Below, piece after piece: positions 17,225 to 25,935 of a stretch of DNA of 64,000 nt (its first letter is position 1; each line of letters starts with the position of its first letter). The translations under genes and the position numbers were made by a program. Location of the stretch: NCBI GenBank assembly GCA_934899185.1, contig CAKXYI010000009.1:26944-90943 (forward strand). The letters are read 5' to 3'. This DNA comes from an uncultured Lachnospiraceae bacterium. Its GTDB lineage: Bacteria; Bacillota; Clostridia; Lachnospirales; Lachnospiraceae. The notes below the pieces were generated by a model. The model did not search any database. It was given only the letters and a program-made list of their open reading frames with translations, and was not told where the DNA came from.

Positions 17225-18028
17225 ATGAGCACATACAAGGTTGAGATCTGCGGTGTCAACACTGCCAAGCTGCCCCTACTATCCGATGAAGAAAAGAATG
17301 CACTTTGGGATAAGATAAAAGCAGGAGACACGCAGGCCCGCGAGACCTATATCAAGGGAAATCTGCGCCTGGTACTCAGTGTCTTAAAACGTTTTTCCGG
17401 TCATGGGGAAAATCTGGACGACCTCTTTCAGATCGGCTGCATCGGTCTCATCAAATCCATTGATAATTTTGACCCGACCATGAATGTCAAATTTTCTACC
17501 TATGCTGTTCCCATGATCATCGGCGAACTACGCCGTTATCTGCGCGATACTTCCAGCAGTATTCGCATTTCCCGCTCCTTGCGCGATACCGCTTACAAGG
17601 CGATCGTTGCCAAAGAAAATCTCCTGCGCACCAGCGTAACAGAACCTACCATGGACGAGATTGCCGCTGCCGCAGGCATTCCTGTGGAAGATATGATCTA
17701 TGCCTTAGATGCCATGCAAAGTCCCCTGTCCCTCTATGATCCCATCTACAATGATGGCGGCGACACCTTATATGTCATGGATCAGATCAGTGACAAAAAA
17801 AACAAAGAAGAGAACTGGGTTGAAAGCCTCTCCTTGGATGATGCCCTCGGAACCTTAAGTCCCAGAGAATCCCATATCATAAAATTGCGTTTTTTTGAAG
17901 GGAAAACCCAGGTGGAAGTTGCCTCTGAGATCCAGATCTCCCAAGCCCAGGTTTCTCGCCTCGAAAAAAATGCCTTAAAATCCATGGAACACTATCTTAC
18001 CGGCTCCACTTGTCGCTCAAAGCATTGA
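17225..18028 (+). CDS. sigG: RNA polymerase sporulation sigma factor sigma-G
   Basis: 267 residues. The N-terminus KVEICGVNTAKLP is diagnostic of sigma-G. Region 2 (NLRLVLSVLKRFSGHGENLDDLFQ), region 3 and region 4 (RESHIIKLRFFEGKTQVEVA with SQAQVSRLEK) are complete. It directs late forespore transcription. Start at 17225 rather than 17204, because GGAGG sits 8 nt before it. It is on the opposite strand from spoIIGA-sigE, and its 3' end overlaps the RNase gene by 32 bp. Confidence 0.96.
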   Translation: MSTYKVEICGVNTAKLPLLSDEEKNALWDKIKAGDTQARETYIKGNLRLVLSVLKRFSGHGENLDDLFQIGCIGLIKSIDNFDPTMNVKFSTYAVPMIIGELRRYLRDTSSSIRISRSLRDTAYKAIVAKENLLRTSVTEPTMDEIAAAAGIPVEDMIYALDAMQSPLSLYDPIYNDGGDTLYVMDQISDKKNKEENWVESLSLDDALGTLSPRESHIIKLRFFEGKTQVEVASEIQISQAQVSRLEKNALKSMEHYLTGSTCRSKH

Positions 18029-19598
18029 TCTGATCAGCAAATTTTGCCAGATCCTTGTTTGCCATATCCTCGCAGCCCTGGATCACGCGCATAAGCCGCT
18101 CTCCTGCAGCAAGCAGTCTGGCGAATACATTGGAAGATGCCTTGGAGGATGACATCTTCTTTTGTTTTGCCCGTCGGCTACCCTTTTCTAAGCAGGCTCC
18201 GGTCAAAAGATCAAAGCGATCACCGGAATAGGGTGCATACGCCTCATAGCCATATTTTTCATGGATGGCATCTGCAAAAGAATCACAGACAGCATCCTCT
18301 CCATGTACGACAAAGACCTTCTTTGGTGCCTTTTCAAAGCCACCCATCCAATCCAACAGTTTGTTTTTATCGGCATGCCCACTGATCCCCGGCAGGTTTT
18401 CAATCCGTGCCTCTACATGGACTGTCTCACCAAAAAGTTTGACTTCCTTAGCCCCATTTAAAAGATTAAAGCCCAAAGTACCCGGCACCTGATAGCCTAC
18501 AAAAAGGATGGTCGATTCCGGTCGCCAGAGGTTGTGCTTGAGATGGTGGCGGATACGTCCCGCCTCACACATACCGGATGCCGAAATAATGACCTTTGGC
18601 TTCATGTCAAAATTGATCATCTTGGACTCATCACTGGTCACAGCCATCTTTAAGCCCGGGAAACGGATTGGATTCTTACCCTCGGCAATCAACCGCTTTG
18701 CTTCCTGGCTAAAACATTCCGATACATTATCATGAAAGACCGCTGTTGCCTCCACCGCCAAAGGACTATCCATATAGACCTCAAAATCCTCCAAGTCAGA
18801 CAGCATGCCTTCCTCTTTGATCCTACGGATAAAGTAAAGCATTTCCTGTGTCCTGCCGACGGAAAATGCCGGTATGACCAGATTGCCTCCCGCCTGAAAC
18901 GTAGATCGCATGATCTGCGCCAAAGCCTTGGCAAAATCGATCGGTGCCTCATGCAAGCGGTCTCCATAGGTAGATTCGATCAGCACATAGTCTGCCTCTT
19001 TTAAGTATTCCGGCTCCTTGATAAGCGGTCGGTTGCCCTGTCCGATATCCCCGGAAAATACCATCTTTCGCTTTTCATTTCCTTCCGTCAGCCAGACTTC
19101 AATGGACGATGATCCCAAAAGATGTCCGGCATCTACAAAGCGGACTGTGATCTCATCGCAAACCTTGATGGTCTCATGGTAATGTGCCGGCACAAATTGT
19201 TCTAATACACCCGCGGCATCCTCAACCGTATATAAAGGTGTGATCTCCGGCTTTCCGGCACGTCTTGCCTTGCGGTTCTTCCACTCAGCCTCAAAGGTCT
19301 GGATATGTGCGCTATCTTTTAACATGATGTTACAGAGTTCACACGTTGCCTCTGTTGCATAGATCTGCCCCCGGAAACCATGCGCATATAAAAGTGGCAA
19401 AAGCCCCGAATGGTCGATATGTGCGTGGGTCACAAAGACATAATCAATACTGCTCGCCTGTACCGGGATCTCTTGGTTTTCATAGATATCCGGTCCCTGC
19501 TCCATGCCACAGTCCACCAAAAACTTCTTATCACCCACTTCCACATAATGACAAGAGCCTGTTACCTCATGGGCTGCCCCCAGAAATTCAATGATCAT
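17997..19598 (-). CDS. Metallo-beta-lactamase fold RNase, beta-CASP type
   Basis: 533 residues. The zinc motif HAHIDH is at residues 58-63; further ligands are in DAGHLLGSS and SGDIGQG. The beta-CASP insert carries ISASGMCEAGRIRHHLK, and RMMBL-like SGHADKNKLLDW follows. These proteins are RNA nucleases related to CPSF73/YSH1. A C-terminal extension of about 70 residues after the nuclease domain is basic, then helical. GGAGGAGAG precedes the ATG. It lies 69 bp after sigE and is tail-to-tail with sigG. Confidence 0.93.
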   Translation of the reverse strand: MIIEFLGAAHEVTGSCHYVEVGDKKFLVDCGMEQGPDIYENQEIPVQASSIDYVFVTHAHIDHSGLLPLLYAHGFRGQIYATEATCELCNIMLKDSAHIQTFEAEWKNRKARRAGKPEITPLYTVEDAAGVLEQFVPAHYHETIKVCDEITVRFVDAGHLLGSSSIEVWLTEGNEKRKMVFSGDIGQGNRPLIKEPEYLKEADYVLIESTYGDRLHEAPIDFAKALAQIMRSTFQAGGNLVIPAFSVGRTQEMLYFIRRIKEEGMLSDLEDFEVYMDSPLAVEATAVFHDNVSECFSQEAKRLIAEGKNPIRFPGLKMAVTSDESKMINFDMKPKVIISASGMCEAGRIRHHLKHNLWRPESTILFVGYQVPGTLGFNLLNGAKEVKLFGETVHVEARIENLPGISGHADKNKLLDWMGGFEKAPKKVFVVHGEDAVCDSFADAIHEKYGYEAYAPYSGDRFDLLTGACLEKGSRRAKQKKMSSSKASSNVFARLLAAGERLMRVIQGCEDMANKDLAKFADQINALSDKWSR

Positions 19599-19667
19599 AC
19601 CCTCTCCTCCATTTCGTCAGAAAATATTCTGTTTCATACCCATATTATATAATATTTTTTAAAAAAA

Positions 19668-20381
19668 TCACACTACTTTCATACCATTTTCCTGTCGTGC
19701 TATCTCCCGATGCAGTCGCTTCATGATCTTTTTTTCCAGACGGGAAATGTAGGATTGAGAAATCCCCAAAAGGTCTGCCACCTGCTTTTGCGTCAGTTCT
19801 TCCCCATCCTTGCTATGTAGCCCAAAACGCAGCTCAATGATCATCTTCTCTCTGCCGTTTAAGGTCTTTAATGCCTGATGTAAGAGTTTGAGATCTGCCT
19901 GTGTCTCCAAATCCCGATAGATCACATCTTCGTCGGTACCCAAAATATCCGACAAAAGGAGTTCATTTCCATCCCAATCCACATTGAGGGGTTCATCGAT
20001 TGAAACCTCCAATTTCTGCTTGTTATTCTTGCGCAGATACATGAGAATCTCATTTTCAATACAGCGTGACGCATAGGTCGCCAATTTGATGCTCTTGGAG
20101 GCATCAAAGGTATTGATCGCCTTCATCAGCCCAATCGTGCCAATGGAGATCAGGTCTTCAGCTCCCACCTTTGTATTATCAAATTTCTTGGCAATATAAA
20201 CGACCAGCCGCAGATTGTGGGCAATCAGTTTTTCTTTTGCCTCCTTATCCTGATGATCCTGCATAGCCTCGATACATGCCTGTTCCTCTCTTGCATTCAA
20301 AGGTTCCGGCAGCACCTCACATCCACCGATGTAAAGCAATTCCAGTTTCTCTTTCGTAAGCCATCGAATCAATAAACGCAT
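19668..20381 (-). CDS. sigE: RNA polymerase sporulation sigma factor sigma-E precursor
   Basis: 237 residues. After a short pro-sequence of 16 residues comes [13 protein letters not shown], the segment where mature sigma-E begins in relatives, then complete regions 2 to 4 ([42 protein letters not shown]). It drives mother-cell genes after cleavage by SpoIIGA. The pro-sequence is about 11 residues shorter than in B. subtilis. GGGAG is 9 nt before the ATG, and the gene starts 4 bp after spoIIGA. Confidence 0.96.
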   Translation of the reverse strand: MRLLIRWLTKEKLELLYIGGCEVLPEPLNAREEQACIEAMQDHQDKEAKEKLIAHNLRLVVYIAKKFDNTKVGAEDLISIGTIGLMKAINTFDASKSIKLATYASRCIENEILMYLRKNNKQKLEVSIDEPLNVDWDGNELLLSDILGTDEDVIYRDLETQADLKLLHQALKTLNGREKMIIELRFGLHSKDGEELTQKQVADLLGISQSYISRLEKKIMKRLHREIARQENGMKVV

Positions 20382-20385
20382 ATGC

Positions 20386-21159
20386 TCACTCCCAACAAAA
20401 ATCTTTATGTAATATCATCTGATAATTTTTCCCCTGAAATAGGGATGCCTTACCAAATCCCAGCAGGATCTCCTTCTGGCTGACCATTTTTCCCGCCTCT
20501 TTTATCAGAAATCTATCTACTGCCACAATCTCCATAAAATCCTGCCCTGCCACAGTCTCATAGGCAATCAGACGCACCCTCTCTGTCGGAATCTGCCATT
20601 TCTCCTTATAGATTTCCGACACTACACAGACTGGTCTGCCACTGATGGGATCCCGCAAGAGGTTACCGGTATCGGCAAGCGCCTGCATTTTTTCCACATG
20701 CCCGCACACTAGGATCGCCACTTCCCGCCGCTCTCTTTTTCTTGCCTGTAATGTTGAAGCAATGACCGTAAGCAAAAAAAGCAAAGCACATGCCAGAGGC
20801 AATAAGAAGTCACGAATCTCCGCCGGCAGATACAGATTCAACAAGGACACCAGCCCGCCCAATCCTGCATAGACGATCAGTAGGTGAAAATAAAGAACTG
20901 CCAATGCCTTAGTGGCTGTCCTTCCAAATGCCAGTAACAGCATGAGCGGATTGACAAGAAAAACAACAAAAATAACATAGCCCCAAAAGGAATGTAAAAA
21001 CAGATATGCCAGACAGCCAAGCCCCGTAGCAAGCAGACTCGATAAGACCAGCCTTGGCACCGACATAGATTTTTCCTGCCAGATTGCAAGGGCTAGAAGA
21101 CTTGCCAGATCCAACATAAGATTTTGTAGGACAAGAACATCCAAATAAACGACATAAAT
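20386..21159 (-). CDS. spoIIGA: Sigma-E processing peptidase SpoIIGA
   Basis: About 257 residues: five N-terminal membrane helices (to about residue 130) and a C-terminal aspartic protease-like domain with [12 protein letters not shown], the catalytic DTGN motif that activates pro-sigma-E. The first ordinary start codon is TTG at 21144, but no Shine-Dalgarno site precedes it. AGGAGG (21169-21174) is 9 nt from an in-frame ATT at 21159, which would give YVVYLDV near the N-terminus as in B. subtilis (KIYLDV). I therefore place the start at ATT 21159, with moderate certainty. Confidence 0.9.
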   Translation of the reverse strand: MYVVYLDVLVLQNLMLDLASLLALAIWQEKSMSVPRLVLSSLLATGLGCLAYLFLHSFWGYVIFVVFLVNPLMLLLAFGRTATKALAVLYFHLLIVYAGLGGLVSLLNLYLPAEIRDFLLPLACALLFLLTVIASTLQARKRERREVAILVCGHVEKMQALADTGNLLRDPISGRPVCVVSEIYKEKWQIPTERVRLIAYETVAGQDFMEIVAVDRFLIKEAGKMVSQKEILLGFGKASLFQGKNYQMILHKDFCWE

Positions 21160-21161
21160 AA

Positions 21162-21206
21162 AAAGCCACCTCCTTTTGATAAAATCAATTATAAGGAAGT
21201 GGCTTT
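21162..21206 (-). terminator. ftsZ terminator whose right arm is the spoIIGA Shine-Dalgarno
   Basis: On the minus strand AAAGCCACTTCCTT (21206-21193) pairs with AAGGAGGTGGCTTT (21175-21162) through 13 Watson-Crick pairs and one G-U, followed by TTATTTAT. The right arm contains the AGGAGG of spoIIGA. Read-through RNA from ftsZ would be terminated, or would have the site masked. RNA started at the promoter inside the loop lacks the left arm. Confidence 0.75.
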
Positions 21207-21221
21207 ATAAATTCTGTCGAA
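21188..21221 (-). promoter_or_regulatory. Spo0A-dependent type promoter of spoIIGA-sigE
   Basis: On the minus strand TTCGACA (21221-21215, the complement of the Spo0A box TGTCGAA) is separated by 21 bp from TATAAT (21193-21188). The B. subtilis spoIIG promoter has an unusual 22-bp gap between -35-like and -10 boxes and is activated by Spo0A, so the layout is matched closely. The predicted RNA start is near 21181. Confidence 0.65.
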
Positions 21222-21235
21222 ACGAGCCTGCTAAA

Positions 21236-22471
21236 TTATTTTCTTGTGTTCTTTAAGAATTCAGGAATCTTGATATCTTCCTGCTTGACTGTGCTGGTCG
21301 GTTGCTGTGGCTTGGTCAGTGGTGGGAAGTTTCCCATACCGCCTCCTACAGATGCTCCACCAGCCTGTGGTGCTACTGATGGTCTCGGTACCTGTGTCGT
21401 AGGTGTATGTACACCTGCGCCAAATCCGCTTACAGATGGCTTTGGTGTACCAAGCTCGCTGGCATACTGCATATTATTTAAGATAGAACTGCCCATAGAT
21501 GGCTTTGATGTAGCTACCGGTGCGTCCTCTAAGCCCGTAGCAATGACTGTGATCGTTGCTTCATCTGGCTTGGACTCATCATACTTGGCACCAAAGATGA
21601 TATTGACAGAATCTCCTGCAAGATCCTTAACATAAGTAGATGCTGCATTGGCATCCATAAGAGAAATATCTCCGGAAATATTGATGATGACATGTGTTGC
21701 GCCATTGATAGTCGTATCCAGAAGTGGACTCTCTACTGCCATACGAACAGCCTCTGTTGCCTTTTCATCACCCTTAGCTGTACCGATACCGATATGAGCA
21801 AGACCCTTGTCCTTCATAACGGTCTGAACATCTGCGAAATCCAGATTGATCAGGGCTGGCAGATTGATCAGATCTGTGATACCCTGTACTGCCTGCTGCA
21901 ATACTTCATCTGCCTTCTTCAGTGCTTCCGGCATAGTCGTTCTACGATCTACGATCTCTAATAATTTATCATTCGGGATTACGATCAAGGTATCAACGTT
22001 TTCCTTGAGTCTCTCGATACCGGACTCTGCGTTGACCATACGTGTCTTTGCTTCAAACTTGAATGGCTTGGTCACAACACCAACGGTAAGGATGCCCTGC
22101 TCTTTGGCAATCTTGGCAACGACTGGCGCTGCACCTGTTCCGGTTCCGCCACCCATACCACAGGTAACGAATACCATATCTGCGCCCTTGACATTGGCTG
22201 CGATCTCCTCTGCAGTCTCCTCTGCTGCCTTCTGACCAATCTCCGGCTGTGCACCTGCACCAAGTCCCTTGGTCAGTTTCTCACCGATCTGGATCAATGT
22301 CGGTGCCTTGCAAAGGGCAAGTGCCTGCTTATCTGTATTGATCCCGATAAACTCAACACCTGCAATATTCTCATCAATCATTCTATTCACAGCGTTATTT
22401 CCTGCGCCACCTACCCCGATCACGATAATCTTGGCACTGGTATCCGCTTCATTCGTCATTATTTCAAGCAA
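21236..22471 (-). CDS. ftsZ: Cell division protein FtsZ
   Basis: 411 residues, tubulin-like GTPase that forms the division ring. The GTP-binding [10 protein letters not shown] and the N-terminal [13 protein letters not shown] are intact. A Gly/Pro-rich linker of about 70 residues ends in the conserved tail [10 protein letters not shown], which binds membrane tethers. The likely start is TTG 22471, because AGGAGG lies 9 nt upstream and it gives MLEI, like the B. subtilis MLEF; ATG 22459 is the alternative. No ftsA precedes it. Confidence 0.97.
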   Translation of the reverse strand: MLEIMTNEADTSAKIIVIGVGGAGNNAVNRMIDENIAGVEFIGINTDKQALALCKAPTLIQIGEKLTKGLGAGAQPEIGQKAAEETAEEIAANVKGADMVFVTCGMGGGTGTGAAPVVAKIAKEQGILTVGVVTKPFKFEAKTRMVNAESGIERLKENVDTLIVIPNDKLLEIVDRRTTMPEALKKADEVLQQAVQGITDLINLPALINLDFADVQTVMKDKGLAHIGIGTAKGDEKATEAVRMAVESPLLDTTINGATHVIINISGDISLMDANAASTYVKDLAGDSVNIIFGAKYDESKPDEATITVIATGLEDAPVATSKPSMGSSILNNMQYASELGTPKPSVSGFGAGVHTPTTQVPRPSVAPQAGGASVGGGMGNFPPLTKPQQPTSTVKQEDIKIPEFLKNTRK

Positions 22472-22610
22472 GGTCTTAATCCTCCTTCTTCCTATCTCAA
22501 AATCTATGGGTAAACCCATAAATCCTATTCTACAAACCCATATAGACTATAATATATAAATTTTATTCATTTATCAACCTATTTTTCAAAAAAATTGAAA
22601 TTTATACAGG

Positions 22611-23393
22611 CTATTCTTTTGGTCTTTCAAACACAATATCTGTGTTATCCGGTGTCCAGTTTTCTAAATGTAGTGTCCCGCTTTGTCCTTCCAAATTTGG
22701 CAGGATATGTGGCAGACGCATGATCTTTTCTTCCACATTGGTATCATTTCCCACACAGATCAGAATACTTCCGTAAACGACCGTAATGCGACCTCTTTCA
22801 TCAAAGGAAAGGCTGCTGATCGCAATGTCGTACTTCTTTAAGACCTTTAAGAGATTTAACATGAAGGACAACTGGTCTTTTTCCAGCCCGACCTTGCTAC
22901 CGACCTTTGCCTTATCCAGGGTGATTCCTGACACCTGCATCACATTTTCGATGACGCGGTCCGACACTTCCACCACTTGTCCGTCTTCATCAAAGTAAGC
23001 CATACGGTTATCTGAAAGCAGGACGCATCCGAAAAGTTTCTTTTCCGTCACGTCAATCTCCAACTTGTCATAGCCTTTGATCTTTACTTTGATTGCGGAT
23101 ACAAAAGGAATATCGGTCTTTGGCTTTATGAGGTTCTTCCCCCAGGCATAGATCGTATTCTTGGAATAGGAATCATCCAGTACCAACTGCTTGATCTCCT
23201 CCTCCGTATAGACCGTATTGCCTTTGACTGTCACCGTGTGTACCGTACAAAAAGCATAGATCGCCATGGCTGCCACAAGCAGGCAGATGATGACGCCCAG
23301 AAATATATTAAAAAAGTAAAAACGGAACTTGGAAAATCTTCTCTTCTTCTTTTTCTTTGGGACCTCTTGGTCATTTCTTCCTTTTCGTTTCAT
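22611..23393 (-). CDS. ftsQ: Cell division protein FtsQ/DivIB
   Basis: 260 residues: a very basic cytoplasmic head (KKKKKRR), one membrane helix (about 30-50), then an extracellular POTRA domain (VKGNTVYTEEEIKQLV) and the FtsQ domain. It belongs to the FtsQLB complex that activates septal wall synthesis. GGAGA precedes the ATG by 9 nt; an in-frame TTG directly before it is possible. Confidence 0.9.
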   Translation of the reverse strand: MKRKGRNDQEVPKKKKKRRFSKFRFYFFNIFLGVIICLLVAAMAIYAFCTVHTVTVKGNTVYTEEEIKQLVLDDSYSKNTIYAWGKNLIKPKTDIPFVSAIKVKIKGYDKLEIDVTEKKLFGCVLLSDNRMAYFDEDGQVVEVSDRVIENVMQVSGITLDKAKVGSKVGLEKDQLSFMLNLLKVLKKYDIAISSLSFDERGRITVVYGSILICVGNDTNVEEKIMRLPHILPNLEGQSGTLHLENWTPDNTDIVFERPKE

Positions 23394-23421
23394 CAATCAC
23401 AGTCTCCATCCTCTTTCTATC

Positions 23422-24546
23422 CTAAGTCTCCACATGCGCGCTCTTTGACACGCTGAGGGCTACGCCCATCTCCGCGATCAGAAACATGATGGACGTTCCT
23501 CCATAACTGACAAAAGGAAGCGTAACACCGGTATTTGGCATGGAATTGGTCACAACGGCAATGTTTAAGATGACCTGTAAAGCGATATGTACCATAATAC
23601 CGATCACCAGATAGGATCCAAACATGTCTTTAGCATTGGTCGCGATCAAAAGCAGACGCCACAATAAAAGAATATACATAAGTATCACGCAGATGGCTCC
23701 GAAAAGCCCCAGTTCCTCACAAATGATGGAAAAGATCATATCATTCTGTGCCTCCGGGACAAAGCCTAGTTTCTGGATACTCTCGCCCAGCCCCTTACCA
23801 AAAAGTCCACCGGATCCGATTGCATACAAGCCTTGCAGAGTCTGATAGCCGGTGTCGTAGTTTTCCGGGTGCAGCCAGATCTGCACACGCTCCTGCCGGT
23901 ATGTTCCAAAGATAAAGACAACCGCCAGTAAAACTACGCCAACAAAAGCCAGGATAAAAGGTGCCGTCTTGGGACTGGAGATAAAGACCATGATAAAGGC
24001 AATCCCCACAATAATGATAGCAGTACTCAGGTTGTTATAGGCAACCACCACAAAGATAGGCAAGATCGTTGCCAGCAGTTTTATATTGCCCTTAAAAGTG
24101 CGCATTGCCATCGGCCGCTTGCTGATCACCGTTGCCAGATATAAGATCACAGCAACCTTTGCCAGTTCGGACGGCTGGAAGGAAAAGCCGGCAATGTTGA
24201 GCCAGCGGGACTGTCCATGGCTGCTGGTTCCCACAAAGTTTACCGCCAGACACAGAACCGTTGCCAAAAGATACGCTACGCCCGCAAATTTGGCAAAAAA
24301 ATGGTAGTCCAGTTTGACACAGATATAGAGCAGGACAAAGCCAAGTCCTGCCGACATCGCCTGTCTTTTCAGATAATAGATGGAACTGCCAAACTTTAAG
24401 GTCGCATTATAGGCACTGGTGCTGTATAGCATGACAAGCCCAAAACCCAAAATGCATATGATCATCAGCAGTAAGGTATAGTCGATATATTTGGTTGTCC
24501 CGGTGCGCTTTTTTTTCTTCTTTTGCGCAGTCACGGCTCTCTCCAT
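23422..24546 (-). CDS. ftsW: SEDS-family peptidoglycan polymerase FtsW/SpoVE
   Basis: 374 residues with a basic head and ten membrane helices. SEDS signatures include PSELAKVAVILYLA, the segment with NLSTA, and FVSYGGTSIM. It polymerises lipid II together with a class B PBP. In spore formers the copy in the dcw cluster can be either FtsW or SpoVE; the sequence alone does not decide. It starts 3 bp after murD. Confidence 0.93.
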   Translation of the reverse strand: MERAVTAQKKKKKRTGTTKYIDYTLLLMIICILGFGLVMLYSTSAYNATLKFGSSIYYLKRQAMSAGLGFVLLYICVKLDYHFFAKFAGVAYLLATVLCLAVNFVGTSSHGQSRWLNIAGFSFQPSELAKVAVILYLATVISKRPMAMRTFKGNIKLLATILPIFVVVAYNNLSTAIIIVGIAFIMVFISSPKTAPFILAFVGVVLLAVVFIFGTYRQERVQIWLHPENYDTGYQTLQGLYAIGSGGLFGKGLGESIQKLGFVPEAQNDMIFSIICEELGLFGAICVILMYILLLWRLLLIATNAKDMFGSYLVIGIMVHIALQVILNIAVVTNSMPNTGVTLPFVSYGGTSIMFLIAEMGVALSVSKSAHVET

Positions 24547-24549
24547 ACA

Positions 24550-25911
24550 TTACTCCTTTAGATTTCTTACATATGCTTTAAAGATATCTCCACGCTGTTC
24601 ATAATTGTCAAACATGCCCCAACTGGCACATGCCGGTGATAAAAGAACAGCCTCTCCCGGTTCTGCCGTCTCATAGGCAATATCTATGGCATCCTCTAAA
24701 GAATCCGCAAAGACATAATCATGAAAATCATGTGCATCGGCGCAGGCGGCGATCTTCTTTGCTGTCTGACCGATCAGAACCAGTTGCTTCACCTTGCCAT
24801 CAAAACTATCGATCCACTCGTCATAGGCAGACTCTTTGTCATAGCCGCCACCGATCAGAACTGTCCTGCGGTTCATGGCACAAATGCCCTTGATGGCAGC
24901 ATCCGGATTGGTTCCCTTGGAATCGTTGTAAAAGGCAATGTCATTCTTTTTGCAGACAAACTCGATACGGTGCTCTACTGCATGAAAGGCTCTCAGTCCC
25001 TCCCGGATAGTCTCCATCGGCACGCCGCAACCATCACAGAGTGCAACCGCTGCCATGACATTCTCATAATTGTGTGCACCTAAGATATTAAGTTCTTCTA
25101 CGGAAATAATATGCTCCCTCTCGCCATTTCTTGCCCACAGGATCTCATTTCCCTGTAGATAGAGCCCATCATTCAAAGGCTCGGTGCTGGAAAACCAGAC
25201 GACCTTTTGCTCCAAGGTCTTTCCAAAGGCACGCAGGACTTCATCATTATAATTGAGCACGCACAGATCATCCTTTGTCTGGTTCTTTACGATGCTCTCC
25301 TTGGCAGCAATATAGTTTTCCATGGTATGGTGGCGGTTCAGATGATCCGGTGTGATATTTAAGATCGCAGCCGCTTTCGGTGCAAACGTATCAATGGTCT
25401 CCAACTGGAAACTGCTGATCTCTGCCACAACGACCGTATCGTCTGTCGTCTCCTCTGCCACACTCGTATAGGGAATACCGATATTTCCAACAACAGCCAC
25501 ATGTGCAAAATGTCTTGCCATGATCTGACCGACCAGGGTCGTTGTCGTTGTCTTACCATTGGTTCCGGTGATGGCTACCACACGCCCCTTGCCAAGGACA
25601 TATGCCAGTTCGATCTCACCCCAGATGGTCATGCCCAAATCCTTCATCTTTTCTACCAAAGGAATATCCAGCGGAACGCCCGGACTTAAAACGGCAATAG
25701 CAAAGGACTTTAACATATCCTCCGATACATCCCCTAGGATCAGTTCCACCGGTGTCAGATCTGGGTTCTTGCTGCGGAATGCTACCACATCCAAAGCCTC
25801 ATTGCCGTCCTGTATATATACCTTTTTTGCATGATGCAGCAAAAGTTTTGCCGCAGCCACGCCACTTTTTCCTGTCCCTACGACAAGTACTGTCTTATTT
25901 GAAATATCCAC
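24550..25911 (-). CDS. murD: UDP-N-acetylmuramoylalanine-D-glutamate ligase MurD
   Basis: 453 residues. Rossmann-like N-terminal domain (VVGTGKSGVAAAKLL), central ATPase domain with GTNGKTTTTTL, and DHLNRHHTMENY, then the C-terminal domain with NDSKGTNPDA. It adds D-glutamate to UDP-MurNAc-L-Ala in the cytoplasm. The order mraY-murD-ftsW is conserved in Firmicutes. Confidence 0.97.
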   Translation of the reverse strand: MDISNKTVLVVGTGKSGVAAAKLLLHHAKKVYIQDGNEALDVVAFRSKNPDLTPVELILGDVSEDMLKSFAIAVLSPGVPLDIPLVEKMKDLGMTIWGEIELAYVLGKGRVVAITGTNGKTTTTTLVGQIMARHFAHVAVVGNIGIPYTSVAEETTDDTVVVAEISSFQLETIDTFAPKAAAILNITPDHLNRHHTMENYIAAKESIVKNQTKDDLCVLNYNDEVLRAFGKTLEQKVVWFSSTEPLNDGLYLQGNEILWARNGEREHIISVEELNILGAHNYENVMAAVALCDGCGVPMETIREGLRAFHAVEHRIEFVCKKNDIAFYNDSKGTNPDAAIKGICAMNRRTVLIGGGYDKESAYDEWIDSFDGKVKQLVLIGQTAKKIAACADAHDFHDYVFADSLEDAIDIAYETAEPGEAVLLSPACASWGMFDNYEQRGDIFKAYVRNLKE

Positions 25912-25935
25912 GATCTGCCTCCTAACTTCTCTTGT

